Shown here one piece after another: positions 12,650-23,777 of a stretch of DNA of 64,000 bases. Below the pieces are notes generated by a model. It ran no database searches. It saw nothing but the letters and a program-made list of their open reading frames with translations, and was not told the origin of the DNA. The position numbers and the translations under genes are program-made. Source of the stretch: Siphonodentalium dalli (Eukaryota; Mollusca; Scaphopoda; Gadilida; Siphonodentaliidae); contig CP136061.1 of NCBI GenBank assembly GCA_032622095.1, positions 220,629,148 to 220,693,147 of the forward strand. Reading direction: 5' to 3'. The stretch's first letter is position 1. Each line of letters starts with the position of its first letter.

Positions 12650-13072
12650 TCTGTTATCTTTATAAAATTCATATTATGAAGCACACTTTTTTATATCAAT
12701 TCTTGGAATTGTTTTGTCAGATTCTGGGTCAGAGTCCCATCTAGATAATATATCTGAAATTGTATTGGAGGCACTGGAATGGTGAACACATCTAATGTCA
12801 AATTGGAATTTTGCAGTTTAGTAACATATTTCTCTGAGACACGACTGGAGATAAGTATTCCTAGTTTTCCCCATATTTATCACTGTAACTGACACCAGGG
12901 TATCAGAGTTTATTCTTACCTTCTTTCTAGTAAATTGATCTCCCCAAAGTTTTAGAGCCACGGTGATTGTAATTAATTCCAAACCATTGATATCAAGTTG
13001 TTCATTTATGATGAATGGTGGAGAGGTAGTATGAAAACAGTTATTATTAAAGATTCCGCCACACCACGACAA
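12650..13072 (-). pseudogene. DIRS RNase H relic
   Basis: The translation has INEQLDINGLELITITVALK, then VRINSDTLVSVTVINMGK and LQSCLREICY, followed after a frame shift by FDIRCVHHSSASNT and SDILSRWDSDPES. In this family the RNase H that removes the RNA strand carries LxINxLEL near the first active-site acidic residue and ends in an (A/S)DxLSRW motif, both visible here. The usual CDN is altered to SDT and frames are broken, so it is not functional. It lies directly downstream of the reverse-transcriptase relic, as expected. Confidence 0.8.
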
Positions 13073-13616
13073 GTACGCATATGTTGAAATACCTCAGACT
13101 GTGACCGTTCCTCCGGGTACATCATTACATTACAGTATCTCAACAATTTATAAATTGAGGAATTGAACCAAGTTTCTTTGAATGCGAGTCAATTTCTCTA
13201 AGTTAAGCAAGTAATCTTGAAACCATAGGGTCTGCCGGGTCTTATACACTGGCTAATATGTTTAATTTACCTCCAATTGATTGCAATTCTTTTAGAGAAG
13301 CTTTCTGTTTATTCAACCAATCATTAACTAAATCTTGTATTTCTACAATAATCTTCGGTGACACTAAGACTGAGTCTAAAAGTGTCAAATTTTATCCCGA
13401 GAAAAGTCATTGAATTATCCAGAGAACAAGCCTTTTCGACAGCTTTTTTAAGACCACGCTTAACAAATCCAAAAATACTCGTCTATAGGAATTTTTTAGA
13501 TCTTTTTGAAAAGGACAACCTCTGCCAAAATATTTAACTAAATCTGAGTAAGATATTTTGACTGGATGGCGCAAGTAAGTATTACATGGTATCTTCTCGT
13601 TGATTGACTGATCCAA
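13073..13616 (-). pseudogene. DIRS reverse-transcriptase and connection relic
   Basis: From the high-coordinate side the minus strand reads GRGCPFQKDLKNSYRR, matching the first catalytic block (KKDLKxAYRQ) of DIRS reverse transcriptases. It then reads FLGIKFDTFRLSLSVSP and VNDWLNKQKASLKELQS followed by GGKLNILASV and RLLAWLREIDS, the thumb/connection segment. I do not see the YxDD box, which suggests a deletion between the two parts. Several stops interrupt the frame. Confidence 0.8.
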
Positions 13617-13812
13617 GGGAACAATGAGATAAAAATAAATTATCCTATCAGAAGAGCCTGTTTTTGGAACAGTATTAAAGGTGAAATATGAATATTGTTA
13701 CTGAATGCGTTGGTCTGAAAAGGTCCTATCACTAAATTATTATTTTATTCTTTGTGAATATATTGAGACATGGAAACTGCAATGCATCCCTGTGGTTATG
13801 AGAAATTGTTCC

Positions 13813-14106
13813 TTATATAAAATTATCACTGACTGGATCAGTAATACCGACAGGGAACCCGTACTGTGAGAACTCTATAAATAATGTATCGGCATATTCT
13901 TGTAATTGATTTCTGTTGAAAGAGATATTTAGCCGCGAGTAAATATGGATTTTACACACTGTAAAATTGGGACGACCGGAAGCAGTGACCAGTTGGTTTG
14001 TCTCAATATAAAATTTCTTAGGAGGAATTTGACTAACAGTATTCTGATTGCACCGGCTGTCAAACTTATCTTGTTGAGAACAAACCTTAAATTTATCTGC
14101 TGGCAT
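13813..14106 (-). pseudogene. DIRS polymerase N-terminal segment
   Basis: An open stretch of 97 codons includes RLNISFNRNQLQEYADTLF and IEFSQYGFPVGI. This matches the segment just before the reverse transcriptase in DIRS elements (SLNIxxxRxxLxDYxDxxxxxFLxFGFPxG). It sits in the right place, upstream of the catalytic blocks. The first codon is not a meaningful start because the upstream sequence is duplicated and degraded. Confidence 0.7.
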
Positions 14107-14589
14107 ATATCTGTTTATAACATCGGGAGGTGACCAATATGCAATGGTATCAATTAGTATAGAAAATTGTTACCCTGCCTCTGCCAAATCATCATATTGT
14201 TTATTTATATTACAATCTTGAGCTGATATTGTTATCTTCCGAATTAATCATATTAGGTTTAAACCTCAAATTTATCTGCTGGTGAATACCTGTCTGTGAC
14301 TCCGGGAGATGTTGTTATCTTCCGAATTAATTATATTATCTTTAACAGTTAATTCTTCACAATTAGTCCATGCTTCACTATTGAGTGTCACCGACTTCCC
14401 AATACAAATCTGAATCACTATACCACACGTATGTTCAATTACTTGTTGCATATTGATTGGTTGTAATAGTACAAGTAGTAACATATTTTAGAAAATTATC
14501 TACAGAATAAGAAATGTGATCATATATATCATTCAGCTCATGATCTACTGGTACATGTGTAATACTATCAATAAGTCATTTTGATACCA

Positions 14590-14818
14590 AAGTAGAGGCA
14601 GGCGGAAGAGCTTTCAGGATGTGGTGTTGTTGTATTATTTCTTTATTGAAACAAGTTGCACAGAAGTTGAATACTGTATGTGTAGCATGGTTGATTGTTT
14701 TTGAATGTGGTGAGGATTCATCACACTTTTGCCTCTGAAAATAAGGGCAAAACCACTTGTAACCTGAACAGTTGCTGTTGAAAGTATCGGTATTAGTATT
14801 TATACCTGATGAACTAAC
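14590..14818 (-). pseudogene. DIRS gag C-terminal Cys/His segment
   Basis: The minus strand encodes NCSGYKWFCPYFQRQKCDES followed by SPHSK and FNFCATCFNKE. The spacing of cysteines and histidine matches the gag C terminus of DIRS-type elements of marine invertebrates. It is cut off from the rest of gag by the insertion at 14821-15385. Confidence 0.7.
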
Positions 14819-14820
14819 TA

Positions 14821-15385
14821 CCTTACTCGTATTTAAATTCGCGCAGTACTATTGTTCGCTCAGTTTTGAATTCGCGCACTTTAAATTCGCGCACCTAGCT
14901 GCGCGAATTCAAAACTGACAAAATTATTTTCGTAATATTTCCGTGATATTTTCGTATATCTTGGAGCTAATGACAGTTTCTGTTCTTAGTCATTGCTGGC
15001 GATATTATGTGTATAATAAACACCATTGCGGTGGATTTAAATCGTGTAGATAATAAACTAGTAACTACATACATCATTCTGTGGCGACCTGGATTATTAG
15101 TATTTCTTATACAAGTTCTATATTACCATGATTTGTCACTTGGCATTTTGAACAATGGTCTTGATAGCGGTTGGCCGAATGTAAATACATGCATACATGT
15201 ATAGGCGAAATTGTATATACAACCGATCATAATATATGTAAACTCAGCAACATAGCCATCTTGTATTACATGTGGACTGTGTTTAGATTAAACTTGGTAG
15301 TCGTACTATTTTTCGCTCAGTATTAAATTCGCGCACCGATGGGTGCGCGAACAATAGTACTGCGCGAATTTAAATACGAGTAAGG
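14821..15385. mobile_element. 565-bp MITE inserted in the DIRS gag
   Basis: Ends are inverted repeats starting CCTTACTCGTATTTAAATTC and continuing through GCGCAGTACTATTGTTCGC, flanked by TA at 14819-14820 and 15386-15387. Subterminal ATTCGCGCA words are repeated several times in both orientations. No transposase is encoded; a 65-codon frame inside is unassigned. TA duplication suggests mobilisation by a Tc1/mariner-type enzyme. DIRS peptides resume on either side, so it inserted after the retroelement. Confidence 0.85.
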
Positions 15386-15449
15386 TATCCTTTTTTTAAA
15401 CCCCGGGGCTGCCTGACAGAACCGGTCAATATTGGTACTTTAATGTCTG

Positions 15450-16030
15450 ACCAACTATTCTGACCTATTCAATCCTCCTGATCCAGGTACCAAAATCTAA
15501 TCTACTATTCTTTTCTGCAGTCTCTTTGGTAGTTGAAATTATTTCTAATTCACCCGCAACAAATTGGTTGAATGTTAGTTGATTGAATTCAATATATCCG
15601 GTAACAAATTCAAGTTGTAACATGCTATGTGGGCAACGTTGTTTTTTAATATGTAATTTGACATTGGAATCAAGGCCTGAATGAGAAACTGTTCTTTTCG
15701 GCTTAGATTGTTCATCACAAGAACTACTACTATCGACAATTTCGGGTGAATCAAATAGATTTAATTGTTTTTGCAGTTATTCAGCTTTTCTCCGAGAAAG
15801 TTTGTCCTTCCTAAGGTTTGTTGTGTCTAGTTTATCTGTTTTCTTTTTGTCACTGAATGCTGTTGCATCCTCTCTTTTTCTTTTCCAATCGTTCTGAGAA
15901 TTTCTTCTCATTCTTTTTTTCTTTTATTTTCTGGTTGGCACAAGGGTTTCTTATTCGGTTTTCAAATCACACATTGATTTTTTTGATCCTCCAGTTCCTT
16001 TTCCGGGCTTTCACTACTTTTAGGATTTTG
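15450..16030 (-). pseudogene. DIRS gag-like region
   Basis: The minus strand reads a Lys/Arg-rich stretch (KKRMRRNSQNDWKRKRE), an acidic/serine segment (EIVDSSSSCDEQSKPKR), then FNQFVAGELEIIST and a WIRRIE motif. QFVAGELEII followed by LRxIE is characteristic of the DIRS gag ORF in molluscs as I remember it. At least one stop lies between the basic region and the conserved block. It continues beyond the MITE at 14590-14818. Confidence 0.65.
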
Positions 16031-16070
16031 TTTTAATAATATCAGACAATTCACCAGAGCCTGATTCGGA

Positions 16071-16124
16071 AAATCATCCTCTGTATAAAATCATCCTCTG
16101 TATAAAATCATCCTCTGTATAAAA
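16071..16124. repeat. 16-bp tandem repeat, three copies
   Basis: AAATCATCCTCTGTAT is repeated three times exactly, next to the gag-like end of the DIRS relic. Confidence 0.9.
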
Positions 16125-16654
16125 ACCTTTTTGGTTAAGTTTTTTTGTAATCAATTGTTTCCTTCTGGAAGAACATTTATAGCTTGGCTGAATCCATTCT
16201 AGCTGTCAAGATTAGGCTTTGTTACATTAACAGATCAAAATGATCAAAATAGCTCTATAAAACATCGACATTCTAGATAAATCACGCTCAGAAGTCAAAT
16301 TTCAAATTATATTATCAGGAAATACAAACCCAGAAGGAACCTATTTTTACATCTGTCAAACTGTTAACCATTGGGAAGCGTCCTACTAATGACTTACGTA
16401 ATGCGTGTCAAACATCGATTGATCATACAGTTCCCAGCGAATTGGAGGTTCTACAAAGACTAAGGTAACAGTTTCAAAATGTCGGAAAAACAACAAGCCG
16501 TTCCTAAATTCCAGTAAGATTAATTATTTTGAAATTGTAATTCCCAGAATAATCCCATTAACTGATATCAATATGAAATGAATTTCTATTCAGTAAGATA
16601 AACCGGACATGGCTCCGTCGAGCCTCAACAAAATTTTGAAGGATGTATGAGCTA

Positions 16655-17035
16655 TATATAGGTTGACAATACACGAAATAGTGATATACCGGCTTCATAT
16701 GTTTTGAAAAATACTTGCCTTTGTCACAGCTGTTTTAAATTTTTCGATCAGAAGTGAAACAGGCGTTCTTTATGTCTACCATATCAGGAATAAACTAACA
16801 CGAAACGCTCTTTTCTGTTTCATGGCGTGGGCTCTTGTTTGGTTGGGACCCAACGCTGCGTTCAAATTTGTATTTTCTGTAACTTCAGTGCGTCTTTCCG
16901 GGACATATAATTCCCATAGAAAGGGAATTCAAGTATTTTTCGATCTATTTCGATACCGGGAAAAATTCAAAAGCGAATATTATTAAGACTATTTTGGAGC
17001 GCAAACCGCCGTATGACTTTAGGGCTCAACCAAAG
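16655..17035 (-). repeat. Dispersed repeat family R2, inverted copy
   Basis: Reverse complement of the 8295-8670 repeat, sharing GATATACCGGCTTCATA, CCATATCAGGAATAAACTAA and AAACGCTCTTTTCTG. The intervening 17036-17404 holds nothing I recognise. Confidence 0.65.
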
Positions 17036-17404
17036 CAGTCCAATATGGCATCGATGAATATGTTTACCAAATTTTAAAATTGGAAGAAAAGAATAAAAAA
17101 ATGTCACATTATTCACAGAAAACAACTAGCAATCTTATCATATATAGTAAATAACACTATACTTGTAGCAGATTTGTTTCATGTGTAGCGCTTACGTGTA
17201 CTTACCAACCAACATATGACTGCGCACATACAGACATAAGCTTTGTTGAGAAATCCACATTTTATAATACCAAAACGTAGTTAATTTAAATGTTCCATAG
17301 TGAGAGCATGAGTTGTGACTCAACTTCACAAGAAAGTAAACAGCTATGTTTACAACTTGATCTTTAATATGGGCAGTTTTCTTGGCTAATCGTAACCACA
17401 GCTA

Positions 17405-17545
17405 CAGTAATGCTCTAATTAATCGACCTCTTAACCACAGCAGAATTGTGGGTAACTTTTCAGGATTTAGTCGGAAATATGGCTTGTTGCCATTCATCGG
17501 AAAGCTCACGGCGAGAGCTTTCCGGCGAATGGCAACAATCTCGAC
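17405..17545. mobile_element. Partial relative of the 2162 MITE
   Basis: After a TA, the sequence starts CAGTAATGCTCTAATTAATC and continues with TTAGTCGGAAATATGG and TTGCCATTCATCGGAAAG, then folds back. The opposite terminus is eroded. It is diverged from the 2162 copy, so it is older. Confidence 0.65.
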
Positions 17546-17695
17546 CCAAACATATAATGGGCTAAAAACAATTGCGCCCATCATTTCAGTTGCCATCATT
17601 CCAATTTCCAAGAATCCAAATGGTAAGACATTATTGGAACAAGGACGATTAACAAAATGTACGTTAAAATAAGAATTTCTCAGAGATTTCTAGGG

Positions 17696-17984
17696 TTTGG
17701 TTTGGTTTGTTAGGGTTTATCGTCGATCTATAGCCGCTAGGCCACACACGACGTTGTCAATTTTACGGGTGGAGGAAAGACCACGCAGAGGCTTAATTTC
17801 ACCGAGAAATCGTCCCACTGCGTGTAGAAACCATCGATCCCCGGAAAGCAACTGACAAACTTGCCCAGATACACGATTACGGTCACCCTACCTATGACGG
17901 GGGTCGAACCAGCTTCGTCAGCGCTTGACGGCCTGTGACGGTGTAATTCACCTGGCACTCTACCGACTGAACCACCGGGCCCCC
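17696..17984 (-). mobile_element. tRNA-derived SINE with 13-bp target duplication
   Basis: The minus strand starts GGGGGCCCGG, followed by a polymerase III A box (TGGTTCAGTCGG) and a B box (GGTTCGACCCC). It runs about 200 bp further and ends in a GACGATAAACCCTAAC-type sequence with AAACC repeats. Direct repeats GAGATTTCTAGGG flank it at 17683-17695 and 17985-17997. Together these show an intact SINE insertion made by a partner LINE's machinery. It is not a functional tRNA: the body after the T arm does not close an acceptor stem. Confidence 0.9.
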
Positions 17985-17999
17985 GAGATTTCTAGGGAC

Positions 18000-18938
18000 A
18001 CAAGATAGTAAACTCCATTCTTGTATTTCTTTTTCAGCAAATGCGTTTAAATAAAAGATTCATAAATTTATATATTTTGATTTTTTTTCTTCTATTTTTG
18101 TTTTGTTTTTCATTTTATTTTAATGTTTTGAAGAAAAAAAAAAAAAAGAAAAAAAAATTTCGTCTTTACTGTTTTTTTGTTTGCTTTACGTTTAAAATAA
18201 AATTACTTAAAACATCAGTATTATTCTTGTTCAAAATACTGGAATAATCTACGTGAATGGGCGGTACGAGTAATCCACATTAAGAAGCATTCCAACGTCA
18301 ATTTTATGAATACGCCGGGAAAGCCCCGCATCCCGCCCATGCGATGTAAGACGAAAATGAAAATCCGATGTGCCATTCACTGTTATGCCGGGTCGCCCAT
18401 GCTCATCCACTAGCAAATCGCCGGGGCACGCGTGATTGTTACAGTTATGATAGGTGACATTATATAAAACACAGTTACACTAGATCATTTCTAATGTCCA
18501 GTTAAAAGCCAGCTTGTGATTGCTCAAACTATTCACCATCGTGCGAATGACTGGCTTACAATCAAACTAATAATCCGTATTAGAGTTCTGCACCATAAAT
18601 ATATTCTCGAAAACAGACTTCGCTATTCTCGACTCAGGATCAAGTCTCGGTTTATACAAAAATCTCAGACCAGGGGGGGACTAGGTCTCAGTTGCAGACT
18701 ATTACCTATAACACACATAATTATGGATTATATTAAATCTTGTCCAGTTCATATATAATTATAATCTTTACTCTACACGACATACAAATATAGCACAATT
18801 ACAATTTGGTTAACATAAAGATAAATGCTTCCAAAAAATACTTATGTTTCTGTTACCAGAACTTGCACGTTACCACATGGTTCGAATTATGAACAGACCG
18901 ACAAAGGCTTGAATGACAATAAGAAGGCAAACCTTGGT
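18000..18938. other. No recognisable gene
   Basis: Contains an A-rich run near 18132-18160 and scattered short open frames. No known repeat or protein was recognised. Confidence 0.5.
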
Positions 18939-19508
18939 TTACGTAAACCTGAGTTTCAAAAAGACGAGAATACGGACCAGTGCTGACCAATAATCCCAGC
19001 TTTCTCGCATCGAAACTGGGTAACACATCGCGATCACCGTGGTTTCGGCCTGGTCTAGACTATAGTTTACATGAAACCCTGGTCTAGACCAGGGACAAGA
19101 ATTCGGCCGCCTAAGTCTTGCATTGTTCAGTTTTGCATCGGAAACTCCATACAACTTGCATACAAAATGTTCATCACTTTCAATTGTTTCAGTGGATAAT
19201 ATTACCAATACCCTTAAGAGTTCACAACAGTCTAGGTAAATCTTCCATGCGGATAGTTTAGACACCTCACATATGAACGAAGTTGAATCACACCCCGCTA
19301 AAGCATCAAACACAAGAATAAAGTTCAGAGCGTTGCTCCGTACTTGGGTGGCAACATCCCTGATGGGTAACATTTTGGGGCTTTTGGAAGTTTCAGCCAT
19401 CGTGAACACATCACAATATGCAGGGAATTTGTCTAGGTAACCAAGCAATAACACAAGAACATCGACGTCCCAACATACCACAATAACTTGTTTCAGATTG
19501 CACCCCAT
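18939..19508 (-). pseudogene. C-terminal part of a multicopy protein of unknown function
   Basis: A 189-codon open stretch carries WDVDVLVLLLGYLDKFPA, then PKMLPIRDVA, FDALAGCDSTSFICEVSKL with SAWKIYL, and EHFVCKLYGVSD. I recognise this order (DTDVLVLL, GCDTTS, SAWK, FVCKLYG) from large uncharacterised proteins that are highly repeated in marine invertebrate genomes. The paired acidic motifs recall PIN/FEN-type nucleases, but that is an inference. After CKLYGVSD the sequence leaves the family pattern, and there is no upstream part, so this is a fragment. Two other parts of the same family lie at 50852-51238 and 55822-56351. Confidence 0.6.
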
Positions 19509-19604
19509 GCTGGCATCAAGTGAATGAAGGATAATCTAGTGTCAGCCTATTCGTGATTAGACTATAATCCTTTCAAGTCTGTTCCATCTACCGAACAATC
19601 TACT

Positions 19605-20100
19605 CTGTCAGAAATAATTATTTGTCGAGTTGCCAACATTGTTTTCTGGAATCAGAATACAAATTACATTTAGACACAACTGTCTAAACCACTTGAAGGA
19701 TATATTTCCGGCATACTTCACTTTCTGCCATTTAAGACCGCAACAATTTACAAAATTCGCGTTTTTTTCTTCTTTTTTTGACATAAATTGGGGTAAATAT
19801 CAAACATGTTCGCTTTAAATTACCACACATGTTCTGTGTATACCGTCTCGCGTCACAATTCGTTCGAAAGTACGGAAATACATAATATTCAAACGTCTTA
19901 GAACAACATATAACAACAGTAAACGAAAATCTAGACTTTGCTCTGGTGGCGGCCATTTTGAATTGTCATTTTGGGTCAGAAATAATAATTTATCGACTTG
20001 CCCACATTGGTTTTTGAAATCAGCATAAAAAATACCAGTAGAAACAATTCTCAAAAGCTTCTGAAAGAAAAATGCCCGCACCTTTCACTTTTATTCCATT
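19605..20100. repeat. Diverged tandem duplication, period about 370 bp
   Basis: GTCAGAAATAAT followed by TTGCC(A/C)ACATTG and AATCAG recurs at about 19608 and 19975, with similarity continuing for about 140 bp in each copy. Non-coding. Confidence 0.5.
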
Positions 20101-21740
20101 TCGAACCTGACTATTATATATAGAATTGTGCCAAAACGCAGACAAGTGAACATTATAATTCAGTGATAAGTAGAATGCTGGAAAACATGCTTGTATTCTC
20201 CATGCTCCGGAGACATGTTGACAAGGACTAGTTTGAACACATAATTTGTGCTACGATAGTTTTGGTTAGTATATTGTGTGACAAAACAACTGTATAGAAA
20301 GAGCGCATTTCCCCGAATGTGCAATAAAACATTTTAAATGTTAGAACAGTGTTGATATCCATTTAAAAGGGAAACGCACGTGTTGCATAAATCCAACTAA
20401 AAATGGCAAGAGATTTTCAAAAAAGAATTTCTCTGGATCAATCTGGCAAACAATCTTTAATTTCCCATATCATCGTCATTGTATATAGAATCGGAGCAAT
20501 TGTTAAGAGACAACAAAACAATGGATTTTAATACACTTGAAAGTTTGAAAATATTATTGTATTTGTTGCCCCTTTCGGTACCAAGAGCTGCTAGAGTAAC
20601 TAATAATTTCACACAACACTCCAATCACCAAATAGCTTTGTGTCTTGGCTCTAAGGGAGGAGGCCTCATTTGTATCATAATGTTGAGTTAGATTTTTAAT
20701 TGCACAATATAGCATCATATCCCCATATATTAGAATGCAGAATGAAAACAAAAGTTGATATGCAGTGTGGTCCACTCAAGCAAGGAAAAATCAACTTGAA
20801 TTAGGCCACAGTGTTAAGAAATATAGTGGTAAGATTTAACTTGGTTATGAAACCATGACCTAGATCTCGTCTCAGCCAAATTTGTCATTGATCAACATGC
20901 ATGACATGACAAGTCTGAAATATAGAAAATTATTTATGGGTAGTTGCCTTTCTAAATGAAAATAATTATTAAATCTTACGAATCAAGAATAATTAAGTCT
21001 ACTCTCATGATCTTGAGATATGATATCATGGATATATGAACTGCACTTTTGAAAAAAATCTTATGGTACAGAAGTTCTTGGTACTGAAAACAGCGAAATT
21101 CTAAATGTTTCATGCCATAAAAGTCAAGTAAATGAGGTTAATATATCAAATGGTCCGATGATTCTTAAATATTGTGTCACACTAATCGCTTGTACCAAAT
21201 AAATTGCTGACAGATTATGTGAAAATCCATTTTGAAATACCAGGAAAAAATGGCAAAACGTACGTCTGACCCTTAAGGGACTTGCTGTGATGGGAGAACG
21301 GTATACACTTAAAGCCATTTCAAGAATACCATGAAGTGTCCACGGGTGGCGAGCTGGACTCACTGAATGTATGCTGGATTGTCGTGGAATGAGGATTAAT
21401 CAATACAACTACCAACTCAGTTTCATCGATGAAATACACTCAATGGTAGAGCTATTTCACATTTATATCGACATCATTAGACAAGTGTCGTTTTGAAAGC
21501 GATTGAAAACGCCGGAGATGATAAACCTGCCCACTTGCTAAATTACTGGTACTTGTCATACGAACTGAGGCATCTACACGGCCCCTGGGTAGTGCTATAC
21601 AGAGTGTCGTTTTCCGCGAGTAGCTTCTGTGCAGGGATATCTAATTACCCCCATGCTAATCCACGTGTCCTTCGACGTAAACAAGCTGGTGAAATTGGTA
21701 GGGGTAATACTGGTTTACGTCGAAGTATATACGATTGACT
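20101..21740. other. No recognisable gene
   Basis: Ordinary AT-rich sequence. Open frames are under 85 codons on both strands, with no recognised domain or repeat. Confidence 0.5.
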
Positions 21741-21744
21741 TTAA

Positions 21745-22113
21745 CCCTTTACCCAACAAAACGGCCCAAACCGGCCAAATAAAGCTTCAACAGCCTAAAA
21801 TATCTTCGGTCTGTCTCAATAGAACCATACAAATATGGATATCATTGGAACCGGCTCCTTGACCACATTGTGATTGTTACAGTTATGCCCTGTGCCAATG
21901 CATTCTCTTATATATGCGAGTCGACCATATGTCGCCTCGCATATATAAGAGAATGCATTGGCCTAAAATAAATCTTTTTTTAACACTTTTTACCATTTTA
22001 TAATTTTTAATGTGTTAAGCCAATGCATTCTCTTATATATGCGAGGCGACCTATGGTCGACTCGCATATATAAGAGAATGCATTGGCACAGGGCCCTTCT
22101 GTTGGGTAAAGGG
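21745..22113. mobile_element. piggyBac-like MITE with two hairpins
   Basis: TTAA at 21741-21744 and a mutated TTGA at 22114-22117 flank ends that read CCCTTTACCCAACA and its inverse. Inside, two copies of the AATGCATTCTCTTATATATG hairpin face each other. TTAA target and CCCTTT ends fit the piggyBac group. A near-identical relative lies at 54107-54519. There is no transposase. Confidence 0.85.
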
Positions 22114-22435
22114 TTGAACGGAAATATTTCGCTCACCTAATGACACAAATGATCGTAAAATCATGCCACAGTTGTCAAGGTAACCCGGTTTATTCAATAG
22201 AAAACATTTGATTATGTTTTCAACTGAAAGTAGTACAATAATATAGAGTGAAAATATTTGTATCACAATCTATATAAATATAACTCAATTATTACGCCAC
22301 AAGGTGGTGTTGCTAGTTTTGCAGATTTTGAGATTCTGTGGTCCAGTGGGCGAATGTATCGTGGGAGATTTTTTTTGTACCTTAGTCAATCGTACCGATA
22401 TAATCACGTAGATGCTGAATTTGCAAAGTTAACGC

Positions 22436-22560
22436 CACCGGTGTATAATATGTTTTTGAAAATATGACTCAATCGTATCGATAGTCAGGACAGGCTGAAA
22501 TTGTAAACTTAAAGTCACCGGTGTAATAATATGTTCTTGAAAATATAAATAATCTGATAG
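22436..22560. repeat. Tandem duplication of about 70-75 bp
   Basis: GCCACCGGTGTATAATATG and GTCACCGGTGTAATAATATG head two adjacent diverged copies, each followed by TTGAAAATAT. Confidence 0.6.
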
Positions 22561-22723
22561 CCTGAAAATAATGTACAACCCATTGGGAGCCCCTGGTGTA
22601 GTGAAGTGAGTTATGGGTAATTTTAATTGGAGTGCGCATGTCTGTTCTGTTAGATCGAGACTTGGAGTAACCGCCATCTTTAATTTTCTAATTACCGAAA
22701 AGTCGAGAAGTAATGTCTCCAAG

Positions 22724-22736
22724 CCCCCCCCCCCCC
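22724..22736. repeat. Poly(C) run
   Basis: Thirteen consecutive C residues; likely length-variable. Confidence 0.95.
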
Positions 22737-22796
22737 ATACGGGCGGGAATCGATATCGATATGACAGCGGCTGACTAACTATCAATCAGAGGTACA

Positions 22797-22915
22797 GTGA
22801 AATGTCACAGGTTAAATGTACCCAGGTTAAATGAACTCAAAATGTCATCAGCCATGCCCAGAGAACGGTCACAGGTTAAATGTACTCAAGGTTAAATGAA
22901 CTCAAAGGTCATCGG
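22797..22915. repeat. Tandem duplication of about 60 bp
   Basis: GTCACAGGTTAAATGTAC followed by AGGTTAAATGAACTCAAA occurs twice in a row with few changes. Confidence 0.75.
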
Positions 22916-23004
22916 CCGTATAATTAAATATTTTGAAGCCAAAATAGTACGGTGATCAAGTCAAAATTGTATCGTATACACAATGTGTTTGTACCGATGA
23001 ATGT

Positions 23005-23080
23005 GTCGCGACTCGACTCGTTTTCGTGGTCATATAGGCCCTATATAACCTATGATCACGAAAACGAGCAGAGTCGCGAT
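23005..23080. repeat. 76-bp palindrome
   Basis: Arms with CTCGTTTTCGTG and its inverse, tipped by TCGCGACTC, close on a CATATAGGCCCTATATAACC centre. It folds as a single hairpin. Confidence 0.75.
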
Positions 23081-23777
23081 ATCTGATAGAATTCGAGGAA
23101 TCGTACATTCACTTTCAATAGTATATATTCACTGCAATCTGCCGCGGAATTCCCAACATTAAGGCTACTTTCATTTTCAATAGGTTTTCCGAATTTCCAC
23201 TTTCACTTTTCACTTTTACCACGCAAAGCGACCTTAGTTGACACATATATATGGCACACTGGCTGAGTCCATTGCAAATAGTTTATGTAGCATTGCTTCT
23301 TTCATTTAATTAAAGCTCAGCTCGTTAAAACGCATGTCAATCGTATTTGTTTACAAATTGCATTGGGTGCGACGTTTTGCAGTAGGTCCCTTTTTGCGGA
23401 GGTCACTATGCGGAAGTCCCCGAATTCGCGGAGTTCCCCTAAAATGGGCGATATATGTATATTTTAATGAGGGAACGGTGCGTATATGTCAATTGATACG
23501 TATTTTAAACAAATAACGACACGATCATCATAATAGAGGTCTGTTCTATCAATTATATATGCCCCGAGTTCACTTGGTGCAAATCAAACGGCGATAAACA
23601 TTCTCGTGTGCCAGAAGGACTCCTTAAAGTTGTGAATAAGATGAATATTTATTAGATGTTATTTAACAAGTCAATCAAATAATATTATTCATTAGTTAGC
23701 ACCTATATTAGCGCTAACTAATGAATAATATTTTATATTATAATTATATTATAATTTATATTTATGGCTAATAATAT

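Larger units (their letters stand above)
12620..16030 (-). mobile_element. Degenerate DIRS-type retroelement
   Basis: Reading the minus strand from about 16030 down, the order is a gag-like region, a Cys/His-containing gag end, reverse transcriptase, and RNase H. That is the DIRS-type order, and the peptides match that group better than gypsy or LINE elements. Stops and frameshifts break every part, and the gag region is split by the 565-bp element at 14821-15385. The region 14090-14330 contains a local tandem duplication of about 180 bp (repeated AAATTTATCTGCTGG and GTTATCTTCCGAATTAAT). I found no tyrosine recombinase and no terminal repeats, so both ends are approximate. Known for the group: it integrates through a recombinase rather than an endonuclease or integrase. 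Confidence 0.8.

Noticed and set aside
17860-17984. Functional tRNA gene
   Set aside because: A and B boxes are present, but the molecule does not fold to a closed acceptor stem and is followed by a SINE body with target duplications.
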